From Rhizodiscina lignyota (taxonomy: Eukaryota > Ascomycota > Dothideomycetes > Aulographales > Rhizodiscinaceae), in contig ML978130.1 of NCBI GenBank assembly GCA_010015805.1, positions 868,001 to 932,000 of the forward strand: a DNA stretch of 64,000 nt. The letters run 5' to 3'. Below the pieces are notes generated by a model that worked only from the letters and a program-made list of their open reading frames with translations, did not search any database and was not told the DNA's origin. Below, piece after piece: positions 41,296-52,154 of this stretch. Every line of letters starts with the position of its first letter. Positions within the stretch are counted from its first letter, which is position 1. The position numbers and the translations under genes were made by a program.

Positions 41296-43653
41296 CTAGC
41301 AATACCAGTAAAAGTCCATCTGCCGATTCTGCAATCAACGCGTCAGCAAGCTCAGTTTTCGGAAAGGGAGAGAATGTAAACTCACAGGAGCCACCTGGTC
41401 AATACCACTCCACTCATTGTTGTCCCAATGCCCTTGGTTCGTATACGGCACACCGCCAGCCCAATTATCACTCGTCCACTGCGTCGATCCCGCGCTTATC
41501 GACACAATCCACGACTCCCACGGGACTTGAGGCAAGGGAGCCGGAACAACGAGGGGACTTCGCTTGTCCAGTATTCCATTCTTACTTTTAGTTTTGGTGA
41601 AAGTGCCGGTGATGTCGTACGGCAGTTTGGAGTCGCTGCCCTTGATGACGATGTTCTGGCCCCAGTCCACGGTGTACGAGAACACGGGAGTCTGCGCGTT
41701 GGGGAGCGGATTGCCCGCTCCGTCGAAGACAGTCCACTCAGAGTAAACGTTGTTTTGATAGCCCCAGCTCCATTCGTGCAGATGGAGACGGCAGGTTCCG
41801 CCTGTGTATGCCGGGGGTGGAGCGGAGGTGGTCGTGGGTGGCGGTGGAGCAGCAGTGCTCACTGGGAGGAACGTTGTCGTGCCGAGCTCGCAGGTGTAAG
41901 TGGTAGATGAATCGGTACCAACGGTGCTGCCAATGCCAGCCATCCATCCGTCGTTGCAGCTACAGACTGAGGTTGCAGACAACACGTCTCCACCTGATAG
42001 CGTCGTGGCGGCAAGGGAAGCCAGGGAACATGAGGTGATGGGCGGAGCTGAAGAAGTGGTTCCGCCCGTCGACAGTGGTACAGTTGGACCTGTGGAGAGT
42101 GGTACGGTGGGGCCAGTGGAGAGCGGCACAGTTGGACCGGTAGACAATGGTACAGTGGGGCCAGTGGAAAGCGGAATGCTTGGGCCGGTGGAAAGTGGAA
42201 CGGTTGGACCCGTAGAGAGTGGTATGCTTGGGCCAGTTGATAGTGGTACAGTTGGGCCCGTCGAAAGAGGTATGGACTTTGATGATGTGGCTCCAGTAGC
42301 GGGACCAGAGATCCCTGAGACTGTTGCGCCGGCGCATGCCGTAGGGAAAGGGAAAGTGAGGGATGTCATACATGGCATAAATGCGCCCAGAAATGCTTGA
42401 ATAGATGGGGATAACGCGACAACGTCACCGTCAGTATCATCGCCCTGGAAATCTTGATAGACCGTGATAGAAACGCCGCTCGCGGACGAGGTGATGCTAG
42501 TTGTTGTCGAGAAAGCAGTGATGCTGCAACCAGATACAGTAGAGGTACTAGTCGAACAGACTTCAGTCGTCGTAGTGATAGTTCCGCTTGTGACAGGCGA
42601 AGGCGAACATGTCACATAGAAGTCCTCTGTGACTGATGAGCTCGAGCATGAGCTAGAACTGGATTGAGAGTTGGACTGAGAGTTATTATCGTCGTCGTTG
42701 TTCTCCAACTCTGTCGTAAGCTCCTCGAGGTCGGACAGATCGCTCTCGACCGTGTTGACGAGGTCATCCGTGATAGTGCCGGTAATCTCTCCCGATATCT
42801 TGGTTACCGATGAAACGATACATGATAATAAGGAGAAAAGAGAATGGGTGCAGCCCTTGCTTGTGTCCTGGTCCGAGTCTCCTGAGATGTCGGACAATGT
42901 GTTTTCTACATTGTTCTTAATGTCGTTGAGCCCATTAATGACGGGACCAGTATCCTCCTTTGGATTGTTGATCCAGCCCACGATAAGTGGAAATATACTG
43001 CTGGAAAGCTCAGACTGGATAGCAGACTGAGACGAGCTCGCTGCGGGGCCTGTAGGAGGGATTGTGATCGTCGGGTAGAGTGGAATGGGACTTGTCGTCC
43101 CACCACCGCCGATAACTGGAATTACCGTTGCTACACCGCTAATCGTAGTCGTGACAGACTGTACAGGTGGCGGGACATCTGTGGGTGAGCCGGTACCCAG
43201 TGGAGGCGAGAATGGGACAGTACCTCCAGTTGACAGAGGAGGCGAGACTGACGATGTTACTCCGGTTGATAGAGGAGGCGGAATTGAAGAAGTCCCTCCC
43301 GTTGATAGCGGTGGTGAAACTGGAGCGGTTCCTCCTGTTGATAGAGGCGGCGAGACTGGAGCAGTTCCGCCTGTTGATAAAGGAGGCGAGACTGGAACAG
43401 TAGGTCCCGTCGACAACGGAGGAGAGACTGAGGATGATGCTCCTGTTGACAATGGCGGCGGGACTGAAGATGATACTCCGGTCGACAGAGGTGGAACAAA
43501 AGGTAACGAGACACTTGAAGAGGAGCTCGAAGAGGAAGAACTTGAAGTTAAGGTAGAATTGAGATAAACGCCTGTGCTACCTCCCGTGGGATTAATGGCA
43601 AGCGCATTTGCGAAAGAGAAGAGGCATGGTAGAAGCAAAAAGAGTGTGGACAT
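41296..43653 (-). CDS. Secreted mucin-like repeat protein
   Basis: Exons 43653-41386 and 41328-41296 are separated by a 57 bp GTGAGT...CTGAC...TTGCAG intron; 766 residues. Residues 1-19 are a signal peptide (MSTLFLLLPCLFSFANALA). Residues about 30-160 hold a poly-Ser tract and nine PPLSTG units of 12-13 residues. A Cys-containing, acidic middle follows, with a Thr/Ser-rich stretch. Around residue 460-535 are nine PLSTG units of exactly 8 residues. A Cys-rich segment (SVCSCNDGWMAG) comes next, then a conserved-looking C-terminal domain beginning CRLHLHEWSWGYQNNVYSEW. The tiny last exon adds ten residues ending DFYWYC. Heavy O-glycosylation and a wall or extracellular site are inferred; there is no GPI signal. 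An adhesin or surface protein is likely. Confidence 0.85.
42062..42280 (-). repeat. 24 bp coding tandem repeat (PLSTG, 8 aa unit)
   Basis: Nine near-identical 24 bp units encode alternating SI/TV-PLSTGP within the mucin-like gene. The high identity suggests recent expansion or homogenisation. Confidence 0.85.
43180..43505 (-). repeat. 36-39 bp coding tandem repeat (PPLSTG, 12-13 aa unit)
   Basis: Nine units encode PPLSTG plus a variable 6-7 residue spacer near the N-terminus of the mucin-like protein. It shares the LSTG core with the downstream 24 bp array but has a different period. Confidence 0.85.
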
Positions 43654-44580
43654 GATGGAGGACGTCTTGCCGATCTAGAAAGAAGATGGAGAAGAGAAAA
43701 TGAAGAGATCGACTCCTTTTGGCTTCAGGCCGAGACGAGTGATTCCTAAATGGAAAGCCAGCTGGATATATCGCGCTCATCAGCTGTCTAGTTACGGCAA
43801 GTCAATACAGACAGCTGGAGAGTGCTGGTGCAGGGCCCAGCGGCTGTGCCCTTTCATTTTCGCAACTGACGCCAACACGGGAGACAATTTCATGAGCTTC
43901 CAGGCCGATCGGAGAGTTGGATATCCAACTTTCCAAAAATACTAACTGTGGAGATTGCAGCTGGAAGACTTGTGGGACTGAGCGTGAATTCGCGCAGCCC
44001 TACGAGTGGCGATTGTTTCAAACACTCGGCGCTGGGGTGTGGAGGAGTTGAGGTGGTGTTTGTGTTATGGGGCGCAGGATTTAAGCTTTGGCGACGCAGG
44101 AACGTCCGGCTGATCGCAATTCGCGTTCCTGGCCACTCGTTCCTCCCGCCAGTCGCACCAACCCTCGTATTTCACCACTTCCAACGTCAACGCCGGGTAC
44201 CTCTTCCTCCCTCCGAGCCATGAGGATCTAAGCCCCCGTACTCCAATATATTCACTTGTTGCACATGGCTGAACTCCGCTGCCATCCGCCTCTCCAGTTT
44301 TTTTTAAATTAACCCCTCGTAGGCGTTGGACGGCTGAAACTGATCGCTATTGCGCAAGGGACCAGCTGTATTATTAGCGTTGGTACACAGGCTGGTAATT
44401 ATGCTCGTTGGACTCGGTACAAAATATCTACCTCCGCCCCATCTCTTATCGGCTGATCGCAGCGTCGCTTTATTAAAGAGTGCTGTTGGGTTCTTCAAGC
44501 GTGGAATATTATGTTTAGTGCCTTATTCCTCCTTCTGTCTCATTCTTTATTTCTGAAGACTCTTCTTTCGCTCCTTAACC
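43654..44580. other. Divergent promoter region of two secreted-protein genes
   Basis: About 930 bp with no firm gene; a 91-codon + frame at 43948-44223 lacks features. It separates the divergent mucin-like and metalloprotease genes. Confidence 0.45.
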
Positions 44581-45580
44581 ATGTTTCATAAGCTTCACAT
44601 ATATCTTGCGTTTGCGCTCAGCAGCGTCCTCCGGGTACATGCCGGGATACAATGGGACAACATTTACAACAGCTGCGGCGCACCCTCAGATACGCAACAA
44701 GGTGGTGCCGCCATTCTCTCTGATATGGTTAACATGGCCAAGGCCGCAGGAGGCTACATGGACAATGCCCAGGCGAATAGAGATGCGCCAGACCAATCCA
44801 AGCACTGGGACTATTATCGCGTCTTAACCCTCTATGACGCCCTCTTCGATGGCACACAACCGGACTCACAAAATAGGTGGAATACTGTGCGAGCGAACTT
44901 GAACACCATGGAGGGGCTTGCGAACAATCAACCCGATGTTTGGGTGTCTTGCGATGACACCACTCTATTCGGTATGGACACGGTTGGCAGCGTCAGTCGG
45001 ACATACTTCAAGGATCCATCCTCAAAGGCCAAAACGTACCTGGATAATCCTCCCCTCATGTGCGGGCAAGGTCAGATGGTCAACGGCCAGATGACAAACC
45101 AGATCGGCTATCGAACGACAATCAATGGCATCAATCTCGTCATTATCTGTGCAAAGCAGGCCGGCGGGGATATCACCTTGAGTCAACTGCAATACCAGGA
45201 GGGCAGCGATTTGTATATGCAGACTACGCTCTCTACTGTTGTCTTCCATGAGTTCTTACACGTCATGATCCCAAGCAGTAAGTTGAAGCTCCATCCTTCA
45301 GTAGAGTTAGAAATTCGTTGCTAACGACGCGACAGTGGTTGGCGACCAGGCCGGAGGTAATGCTCCTGGCGGTGAACGCTATGGATGGGACGGCTCAATA
45401 GCAATTCGCTCTTCGTATTCTCCCCAAAACCCTGATAGCTTGGTATATTTTGCGATGGCTCTTTCAATGGAGGAATATCTCTGGCACACTGGCAAGGCGG
45501 TCAGCCTTCCAACAATGTATCAATGGTTGCAGCAAAACCAGCAGACCACTCTCCAGAGCGCAGGCCTGCCGAAGCCTTGA
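44581..45580 (+). CDS. Secreted zinc metalloprotease (HExxH, M35-like)
   Basis: Exons 44581-45277 and 45336-45580 flank a 58 bp GTAAGT...GCTAAC...ACAG intron; the join changes Ile-Pro-Ser to continue MVGDQ, giving 313 residues. A signal peptide covers residues 1-21. VVFHEFLHVM places the zinc-binding HEFLH at 223-227, close to the C-terminal third as in deuterolysin/LysMEP-like (M35) proteases. The following GGERYGWDGS could supply the third ligand (Asp) in the aspzincin manner, but this is inferred. Four cysteines (C32, C124, C161, C190 by approximate count) allow two disulfides. ALSMEEYLW is a helix seen in fungal relatives. Extracellular protein degradation is likely. No pro-region of deuterolysin length is evident. 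Confidence 0.85.
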
Positions 45581-46007
45581 TTGCTTTGAAAAGCATTTAT
45601 TGGGATCTTGGGAGTTATGAAATAGCGTTTGATGTTTGCCTTTATGCTTCCAATGTCTGTACAGACGACTGTAGAATTTTCCATAAGACGCCCCGCGTCG
45701 GCCCAAGCCATTCTAGGTTGGCGCCACGTGGCCGACATGGATTAGCGGACAGGAATAAAGGGAACCTTCAGCCTTCAGGTTGACGTATGCCGTGCGTGTT
45801 CACATGTCGACAATAAGACGTAAGACGCCAACCAAAATGATGCTATTGAATAAATTCCTGTTAATAAGTAACGACGGGCGAGAAAGCTCACAAAAACCAT
45901 AAAAGCAGACAACTTGCAAAGTCGTTGAGTATACCCACTTCCAATACTCTCTGAGACACCGCTCGTGCATCTGCAGTTCCAGCTGCCACAGACCTTAAAT
46001 CTTCACA
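45581..46007. other. Intergenic region
   Basis: About 430 bp with no gene seen; promoter of the ABM-like gene at its right end. Confidence 0.5.
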
Positions 46008-46938
46008 ATGTCTAGCATCTCCAATACAGTTGGAACGCCAGCAGGGAAGCCCATGCAGTCGACTGACTATGCTTTCACTGAAATCACGTCTTTCGAATTC
46101 ACACGACAGGTCAGCATCGAAGACGATACAACACCTGCCTGTCAGCTCTGGGCGAAGACGGTCGAAGCATACATTTCGCATGCTGGCACGACAATCCTGG
46201 CATGGGGCCGCGTGGTGGAGTCGCCTCAAGTGATCAAACTGGTCGTCGGTGAGTTGCTTGCCTTGAGCCATTTTGTAATACGCACTAATTGCTCGCTGAT
46301 AAGATTGGAAGTCACTCGAAAGCCGCAAAGACTTCACCTCCTCTCGCGAACTTGTCAAGCTCCGTTCGCAGTGGCACTGTGGCTCCACGCCGTTCCAGTC
46401 CCGCACCACCTCTCTCTTCGCGCTCCCGTCATATGCGCCAACCCGCCGGAACGTCTTCGCCCTCCCTAGCCGCTTCAGCGAGAGATGTGTCTCTGTGCTC
46501 CTTACCTTTCGTTTCTCGCCGTCCTATGACCCATCCGCCATTGACGAGAATGACGAGGCTTCGACAGCACCACGCACGAAGCAGATTGTGTTCGAGAACC
46601 TATGGGCTGCTCTGAGCAGGGCGGCGCTGCAGAGTGACGGAGGTGTGATCTCCAGCAGCGGAGCGCAGGGCTGGTATGTGGAGGAGAATGAGAACGATAA
46701 GGGCCAGACGAAATCATTTATCGGAATATTCAGGTTCAAGGATTTGGAGTCTGCGCACACCTTCTTCGATCCTCAGCGAAATAGAGATACCCATGACGAG
46801 GGTGTGATTGGCAAAATGCGAGGGATTGCAGATGCTGGCTTCGAGATTGAGTATGTGAGGATGATAGGTGAGAAGGGTTCGGAGCCGCCTTTCGAAGCCC
46901 GAAGCAACCCCTTTGTTGGAGGAGGTAAACTCTTTTAA
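46008..46938 (+). CDS. ABM-like (dimeric alpha/beta barrel) protein
   Basis: Exons 46008-46248 and 46304-46938 flank a 55 bp GTGAGT...CACTAAT...TAAG intron in phase 1; 291 residues. The N-terminal half (TEITSFEF, LWAKTVEAYISHAGTTILAWGRVVESPQVIKLVVDWKSLESRKDF) has the strand-helix-strand pattern of ABM/ferredoxin-like stress proteins. The C-terminal half repeats the style (FIGIFRFKDLESAHTFFDP), suggesting two tandem domains. ABM-fold proteins include heme-degrading enzymes, monooxygenases of antibiotic synthesis and polyketide cyclases; no catalytic residue pattern identifies this one. It is probably cytosolic, since no signal peptide is seen. Confidence 0.75.
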
Positions 46939-47113
46939 GCTTTGACTCTGACCGTTCTTCGCTATTTCCGCCCAGGCGTTTGGCATGCGGACGGAGTTAT
47001 TTGTGACTTTGACTTAGGTCAAAGCGTCGGAAAAGTAGGCTTTCACGGGGATTATCTACATTTTACGTTGACGGCCAATTAAGAGTTTATTCTTGCTGAT
47101 GATATCTTCATTT

Positions 47114-47440
47114 CTAAGCAATCATTTTCCACCCTGAAAGTTTTTGAGACGGATCCTCGAAAATAGTCCATACGTATGGAGCCGACCCAGCCTGACTCCA
47201 GGATCCAACATAATCCGATATGCATTTGCTATCGCACATTGTGAACGCAGTCGAACAGATGCCAGCGCTGAAGTACGAATAAGCGAAGCCACCTGAACTT
47301 GGTGCATAGTTGGAGTCTGACGGGTAACAGGAAGCACATGTTTCTGTCGCCACTAAAAGATTGTATTCATGGTGATCCTGATCGTTCAGAGTCCGCGATG
47401 TGCAAGTCGGCATCAGAGTGAACGCTGTCGTCAGAGGCAT
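47114..47440 (-). CDS. Short protein like the N-terminus of a fungal ectodomain family
   Basis: 108 residues from the ATG at 47440 (frame open to 47509). The opening PLTTAFTLMPTCTSR with later CYPSDSNYAPSSG and YFSAGICSTAFT matches the pattern LTTxFTPPxxC...CYP...YYSPGICPSGYT found at the start of many fungal single-pass surface proteins. No transmembrane helix follows, and the Pro-Ser of the last motif is altered. It may therefore be a truncated relic or a first exon whose partner I cannot find. Five Cys are present. No signal peptide. Confidence 0.35.
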   Translation of the reverse strand: MPLTTAFTLMPTCTSRTLNDQDHHEYNLLVATETCASCYPSDSNYAPSSGGFAYSYFSAGICSTAFTMCDSKCISDYVGSWSQAGSAPYVWTIFEDPSQKLSGWKMIA

Positions 47441-47755
47441 GGATGAGAGGTTGCGCAATTGGTATACATACTGCAGGTACATGCTGCGAGATGCTCTATT
47501 TTTGTTCATATGCGACGCTCGGGTTGATGGAGGATCAGATTCTACTAGAGGTCGATGACATTCAATACTGCAGAGTGGGTTGAGGTGGCTTCTGCCGGAA
47601 TTGGCTGCTTCAATGTAACACAGTTCAGTTTAATGCAAAACCTCCTCAAACTTAGCGATACCATGCAATAAGTTTCTCAGATACTTGCGTGGAACAGTAC
47701 ACACCCAAGCCGCCGCTATGCAGACAAACACATTCCTCCACTCCCTACACTCTCA
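47441..47755. other. Intergenic region
   Basis: About 315 bp with no gene seen. Confidence 0.45.
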
Positions 47756-48427
47756 TCAAACCTCAAGCTGCCCCGTCCTAAGTCTCCTCTTGCACCTCAT
47801 ATCCACCATCTTCCACTCCAGTCGCGCAATCTCGACCCTCAGATACGACACGGCCTGCTTCCGCTTAGCCGCTGCAACCAGGTCAGCCAGGCCACCCTCC
47901 TCGCACACAAGCTCGTGCTCCATCTTCGCGACATGGAGCTCGAGGTCGGCCTTCCTCAGCTCCAGCGCGTTGTACTCCATCACCTCCTCGAGCGCCGAGC
48001 TGCCGTCCTCTTGTCTGCGCCTCTTCTTCATCTGCGGCGGCACGAACGCAGGAAGACCATTGCACTCCCGGACTCCCTCTTCGCCGAGCCCTTCCCTGCC
48101 CTCAAACCATGAGGGCACGAGCGGCGGTCCCTGGTCGAACCTTGTAGTTGAAGAGGCTGGTGAGGTGTACTCGACATTCGGCGTGTTGTTCAGGGCACGT
48201 GCGCCCCAGGGTTGAGAGAGGAGCCAGCCTGGATGGGTGTATGGATAGTGTTGGAAGTAGCGGGCGAACTCGTCCTGGCCGTCTGCTGGGAGGCGCGATT
48301 CCCAGAGATTGGGCTTTTCGTCGACGAGTTCGGTAGAGGGAATGGCGTCGTCGGTATGGGGGAGCAGTTCGTCGATTTGAGGCTCGGTGGTTGTGCTCAG
48401 AGGAAGTCCGTGATACTGGATAGTCAT
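47756..48427 (-). CDS. Hypothetical protein with basic segment and coiled coil
   Basis: A single exon encodes 223 residues with a good start (TATA-like CCTATTTAAG about 85 bp upstream). Residues 1-130 are acidic and disordered with aromatic spots (GWLLSQPWGARALNN). KKRRRQ near residue 134 could be a nuclear signal. The last 80 residues form a charged helix/coiled coil with regular Leu/Ala spacing (LELRKADLELHVAKMEHEL). The basic patch plus coiled coil recalls a bZIP-like regulator, but the basic region lacks the Nx7R pattern. No family is assigned. Confidence 0.6.
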   Translation of the reverse strand: MTIQYHGLPLSTTTEPQIDELLPHTDDAIPSTELVDEKPNLWESRLPADGQDEFARYFQHYPYTHPGWLLSQPWGARALNNTPNVEYTSPASSTTRFDQGPPLVPSWFEGREGLGEEGVRECNGLPAFVPPQMKKRRRQEDGSSALEEVMEYNALELRKADLELHVAKMEHELVCEEGGLADLVAAAKRKQAVSYLRVEIARLEWKMVDMRCKRRLRTGQLEV

Positions 48428-48934
48428 GTTGAGAGCTTGGGGTTGTGAAATGGTACGTGAGGAATGGTTATTTGTGTTGTATGCGAAAAGCTCGATTATT
48501 CTTAAATAGGATGTCTGAGAGATGAAAAGAACAGAAGGTGACGAGGAGAGCGAGACTTTAAGGGACGGTGTGGGCCAAGGACGTTAGAATCCATCACTCG
48601 ACCAGCGAATTTCTCGAAGAACGTTGCACTACTACCTAATTGCAATGTTGTGATAGGTTTGTACAAACCAGTCGAAGAGTGGGGTAGTAGTAGATGCACA
48701 AGTTAATTTTCATTTAAATCTGAGGGAGGTGTGGCTGTCCGCAACTCACGATATCTTAACGCCACCATCCTCCATGCAGATGAATGCATTGCCTCTATGA
48801 CCAAACAGCCTCCCAATTCGGTGGATGAACACCATTTCCGCGGTGAAATTTCAACCACATCCAAGCAAAACGCCTACTCAATGCATGTTGAAATCCAAGA
48901 TTCATCAGCCACGCATCATGTTCGTGCCATTCCA
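48428..48934. other. Intergenic region
   Basis: About 500 bp; promoter of the 48427 gene on the left and 3' flank of the GTP cyclohydrolase gene on the right. No gene seen. Confidence 0.5.
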
Positions 48935-49988
48935 TCATCTCTTGCTGATGAGATTCAAGAATTCTTCTCGAGTCTTCGCGGTAGATCGCATGCGACCAAG
49001 CATACAGCTTGTCATGGTCGTCGCGCCAGTCTTCTGGACACCGCGCATCTCCATGCACAGATGACTGGACTCCATAACTACAGCAACGCCCTGTGGCTGC
49101 AAGACCTCTGAGAGTGCGAGTGCAACCTGCTTTGTGAGGCGTTCTTGGAGCTGTAGTCTGCGCGCAAACATCTCTGCTATGCGGGCTAGTTTAGATAGGC
49201 CGAGGACTCGACGATTCGGAATATAGCCAATATGCATCTGGCCTTGTCAGTCGTGTGCAAAATATGTCGAGACGACATGGGTCTACCTTGCCAATAAATG
49301 GGACCAGATGATGCTCGCAAAGCGAATGGATCTCAATGTCCCTCACAATGACGAGCTCATCGTGGTCCTCATGAAATACTGCTCCATTCACAATGTCGCG
49401 CAAATTTTCCTCGTAGCCCTTCGTGAAGAACATCACAGCTTTCGCATATCGATCGGGCGTCTCCAGTAGGCCTTGCCTATCCGGATCTTCGCCAATACAT
49501 TCCAGTATCGTCCTTATAGCCCCTGAAAGTTTCTGCAATCTCTCCTGCGCTTGTTCTGGTGTCGCATCCAGCCTGTCCCGTGTGCCAATGCTCGGCCAAC
49601 TCAGTCCATCGAAGTCTACGGTAGGATGCTGTGTGAAGGGGCTATGTGGTCGACTGGTAGCAGGTGTTTGATAAGTGTTATCCTCCCGAGGACTCTTTGG
49701 GGGGCTCTTCGGATTCTCATCGTCTACGCCATTTGCTGTTTGCTTCGTGCTTTGCTGCGATAGCATTACTGGTTCGGAGACATATGCGGGCTTCGGAGGT
49801 GATGAAGGGAGGTCGACGAGTTGCTTGCGGGTATTCGAGGATTTGATGGAGGAGTAGAGGTTCTCGCGCTCTTTCTTGTCGCGTGCTTCAGTGGCATGTT
49901 GGCTAGAGTCCCGCAAAGGGGATGTGCCGTTTGTGAGATAGTTTGGTACGGCAGACTTGGGCTTCGGTTGGAGTGGCGGGGAGTCCAT
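48935..49988 (-). CDS. FOL2: GTP cyclohydrolase I
   Basis: Exons 49988-49287 and 49237-48935 are joined over a 49 bp GTAGAC...GGCCAG intron in phase 0; 334 residues. The enzyme converts GTP to dihydroneopterin triphosphate, the first step of folate and tetrahydrobiopterin synthesis. The N-terminal 130 residues are a disordered Pro/Ser-rich extension, common in fungi. The catalytic domain follows: [20 protein letters not shown], the zinc motif [13 protein letters not shown] (Cys and His ligands) ending exactly at the intron, then [24 protein letters not shown], and [11 protein letters not shown] with the second Cys ligand. All key residues are present. The ATG at 49988 is chosen; an upstream in-frame ATG at 50042 adds a hydrophobic leader not expected in this cytosolic enzyme. 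Confidence 0.95.
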
Positions 49989-52154
49989 GTCTTGGATAAG
50001 TTGTTTGCTCAAGGAGTAGAGGAGAAATAAACCAGGGTACAAAGCATCCCCTGAGCAATTGAGCCTCGATCATGGTCTGACGAAGCGTCAATTGCAGTAG
50101 TTGAAAAGGGACGAGGCGGTATAATGTCATGGCGGGCAGCGGCGAGAATGACTGGTGGACGAGTCCAAATTCGTCCAGGCCCTGCAGTGGTCGGGCTTGG
50201 CGCACGTGAAGGTTACGCGACCGCTTTCGACTTCACCTCACCTCTCCACTCACCAACCTCCTCCTCATCCACCGCACTCTTCGTGTCATCGGCCTTATTA
50301 TCGCTCATTTCAACAGGTGCGTCAAGTATAACGAGTCTCATCGGTCTTGGGCAGGATGGCACGTCGGGCTTCCTCACGACAGGAGGGGGCAGGTCGCTCG
50401 GGGTCTGGATTGACCTGTCGGTTCCCCGCCGAGCAAACTTCGACTTGATCACGGCAAACACGCCTTTACCTACGAGTACACAGGCTGTCGGATATTGGTT
50501 CTCCATACTGAAACATCATGGTCTGTTTTGGGAGGAAAGCGTGGAGCACATGAACACCAACGTGTCTTGTCAATCTCGGTGTGCTCTGTCCGTTGGCAGC
50601 ATACTGTGGACTCTCTCTATTTTGGGGAGAGACACTTTGCTTGTGAATTCCCTAATTGCTCGTGAATGTACTGTCGAGCTTTACCTATTGGGCGGCCGAT
50701 AGAACGAGACCTGGTCGATTTGTTGTAGGTTGAAATTTTCGGCTAACCCGACAGTCATCGACACGCATTAAAGGCGGTGGAGAGAAGTGTCGGAGGATGT
50801 CTTTATATTCAATGTTCACATCTGGAATCAGGGCAGTGGTGTATAAAGCGACATTGCGTTTCTCATCCTGAGCAGAGAGAAATAATCCAAAGGGACGTGG
50901 ATGGACGGCCGGTCATGACACCAACAAGGAGCGAACATATATTGACTCTGCATTCGTTTCGAGGCCACTTCTGTGGTGAAGACAGTTGCAGATGCTCGTC
51001 CAGCCCAGGAACGAAAGCTATTTCTCTTGTCGATGCGAAGCTTGGTGGATATCCAATATCGACTCACACACATGTCCGCCGAGTGCTTCCTTCACAAGAA
51101 GCCCAAATCTTGGGGTTGTTCTAGCGCCATCCTGACTTCGAGCGTAAACTACGCACAGCTTCCATTGTCCGCCGTTGGTCGACTACGGATATCCACGGTG
51201 GTGGCAGTGTCAAGAATGGTGGTCAGGTGGTGCCCATCCGCCACGGATACCGATTCCACTGCAACTCTGCCTGCCATCCTCTCATCCTAGGTATTTCAAG
51301 TCACGCTGAGTCTGATCCCCCGCCCAACAACATGGCCATTTACGGGGCATGGCAGATCAGCGGTAGATTCGACGTTCCGACGACCGATGCAATAATGCGC
51401 CGTGGACCCCACTGCTGTCTGTCTCCCAAGAAACTCGCTGTGCCACGCAGGCGTACTTACCAGGCTAGGTAAAGCAACACCAGCATAGCAAGCGATCGCT
51501 ATGGCGGAAGCGTCCACGGCCGAGTCTGGGAGTGCATGAGGCTTCTGCCGTCCGCGATGAAGCAGCTGTGAGGGGGGGGGGCAGGATGGGGATTAGATAG
51601 ATAGTGCATCAGTGCTGCGTCGTGAATTTGCCACTGCTCAGCTCGGGATACCCTGTCAAAGATCTGGGGTCTTGGCGGGATGGGCCAGTGGCCTCGAGCG
51701 CTTCCCGCAAGACGCACAAAGAATTGCGCGACACCTGCCGTGAATTATGCACGGCTGCTGAAGAGAAGGTCCACGGAAGATCCCTACTAACGCGACTCTT
51801 GGATTTAGATACAGGGCGCTGGTGGTGGGCGAGCGCAGTGCAGTCCCGCGAAATCGGCGCGGCAGCTGGACCGGTCGGATTGGATTGGGACGAGCGGAGC
51901 CGCGCACCTTCAGAGGAGGCTCACCAACCCACCCTCGAAGTGCCTCTCCACAAGCAGTGCGTGCCGACTGGGCATTGGGGAGGAGAGCGATTGAGCATCT
52001 TGGCCGTTCCTATTTCGCAGTCTGCTTCATTCGCCGTTTTCCTTGCGCTGGGTAGGTGTGTCTTGAGCAACGCCTTTCCTCTCGTTGTTTCGCTCCGCCG
52101 CGGGTCGCGTATGCACACCCCAACTCTCAATGGCAATGACTTGAATCCGTCTTT
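49989..52154. other. 2.2 kb spacer without firm gene
   Basis: Open frames overlap on both strands (50124-50702 +, 50213-50506 -, 51604-52260 +), but none shows a domain, signal or clear intron pattern. A run of ten G lies at 51572-51581. The last few hundred bases include the CTK1-type kinase promoter. Confidence 0.4.

Noticed and set aside
41428-42400. Open frames on the plus strand across the mucin-like gene (for example GPVESGTVGPVES repeats)
   Set aside because: They are the mirror of the LSTG repeats; the minus frame has the signal peptide, the intron and no stops over 2.2 kb.
45888-46409. 173-codon minus-strand frame opposite the ABM-like gene
   Set aside because: The plus strand has an in-phase intron and an ABM pattern across the same bases.
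47007-47024. CTTTGAC-TTAG-GTCAAAG inverted repeat
   Set aside because: Short single palindrome in a spacer; could be a half-site pair, but nothing supports a regulator.
51572-51581. Run of ten G
   Set aside because: An isolated homopolymer, not four tracts; no G-quadruplex claim is justified.
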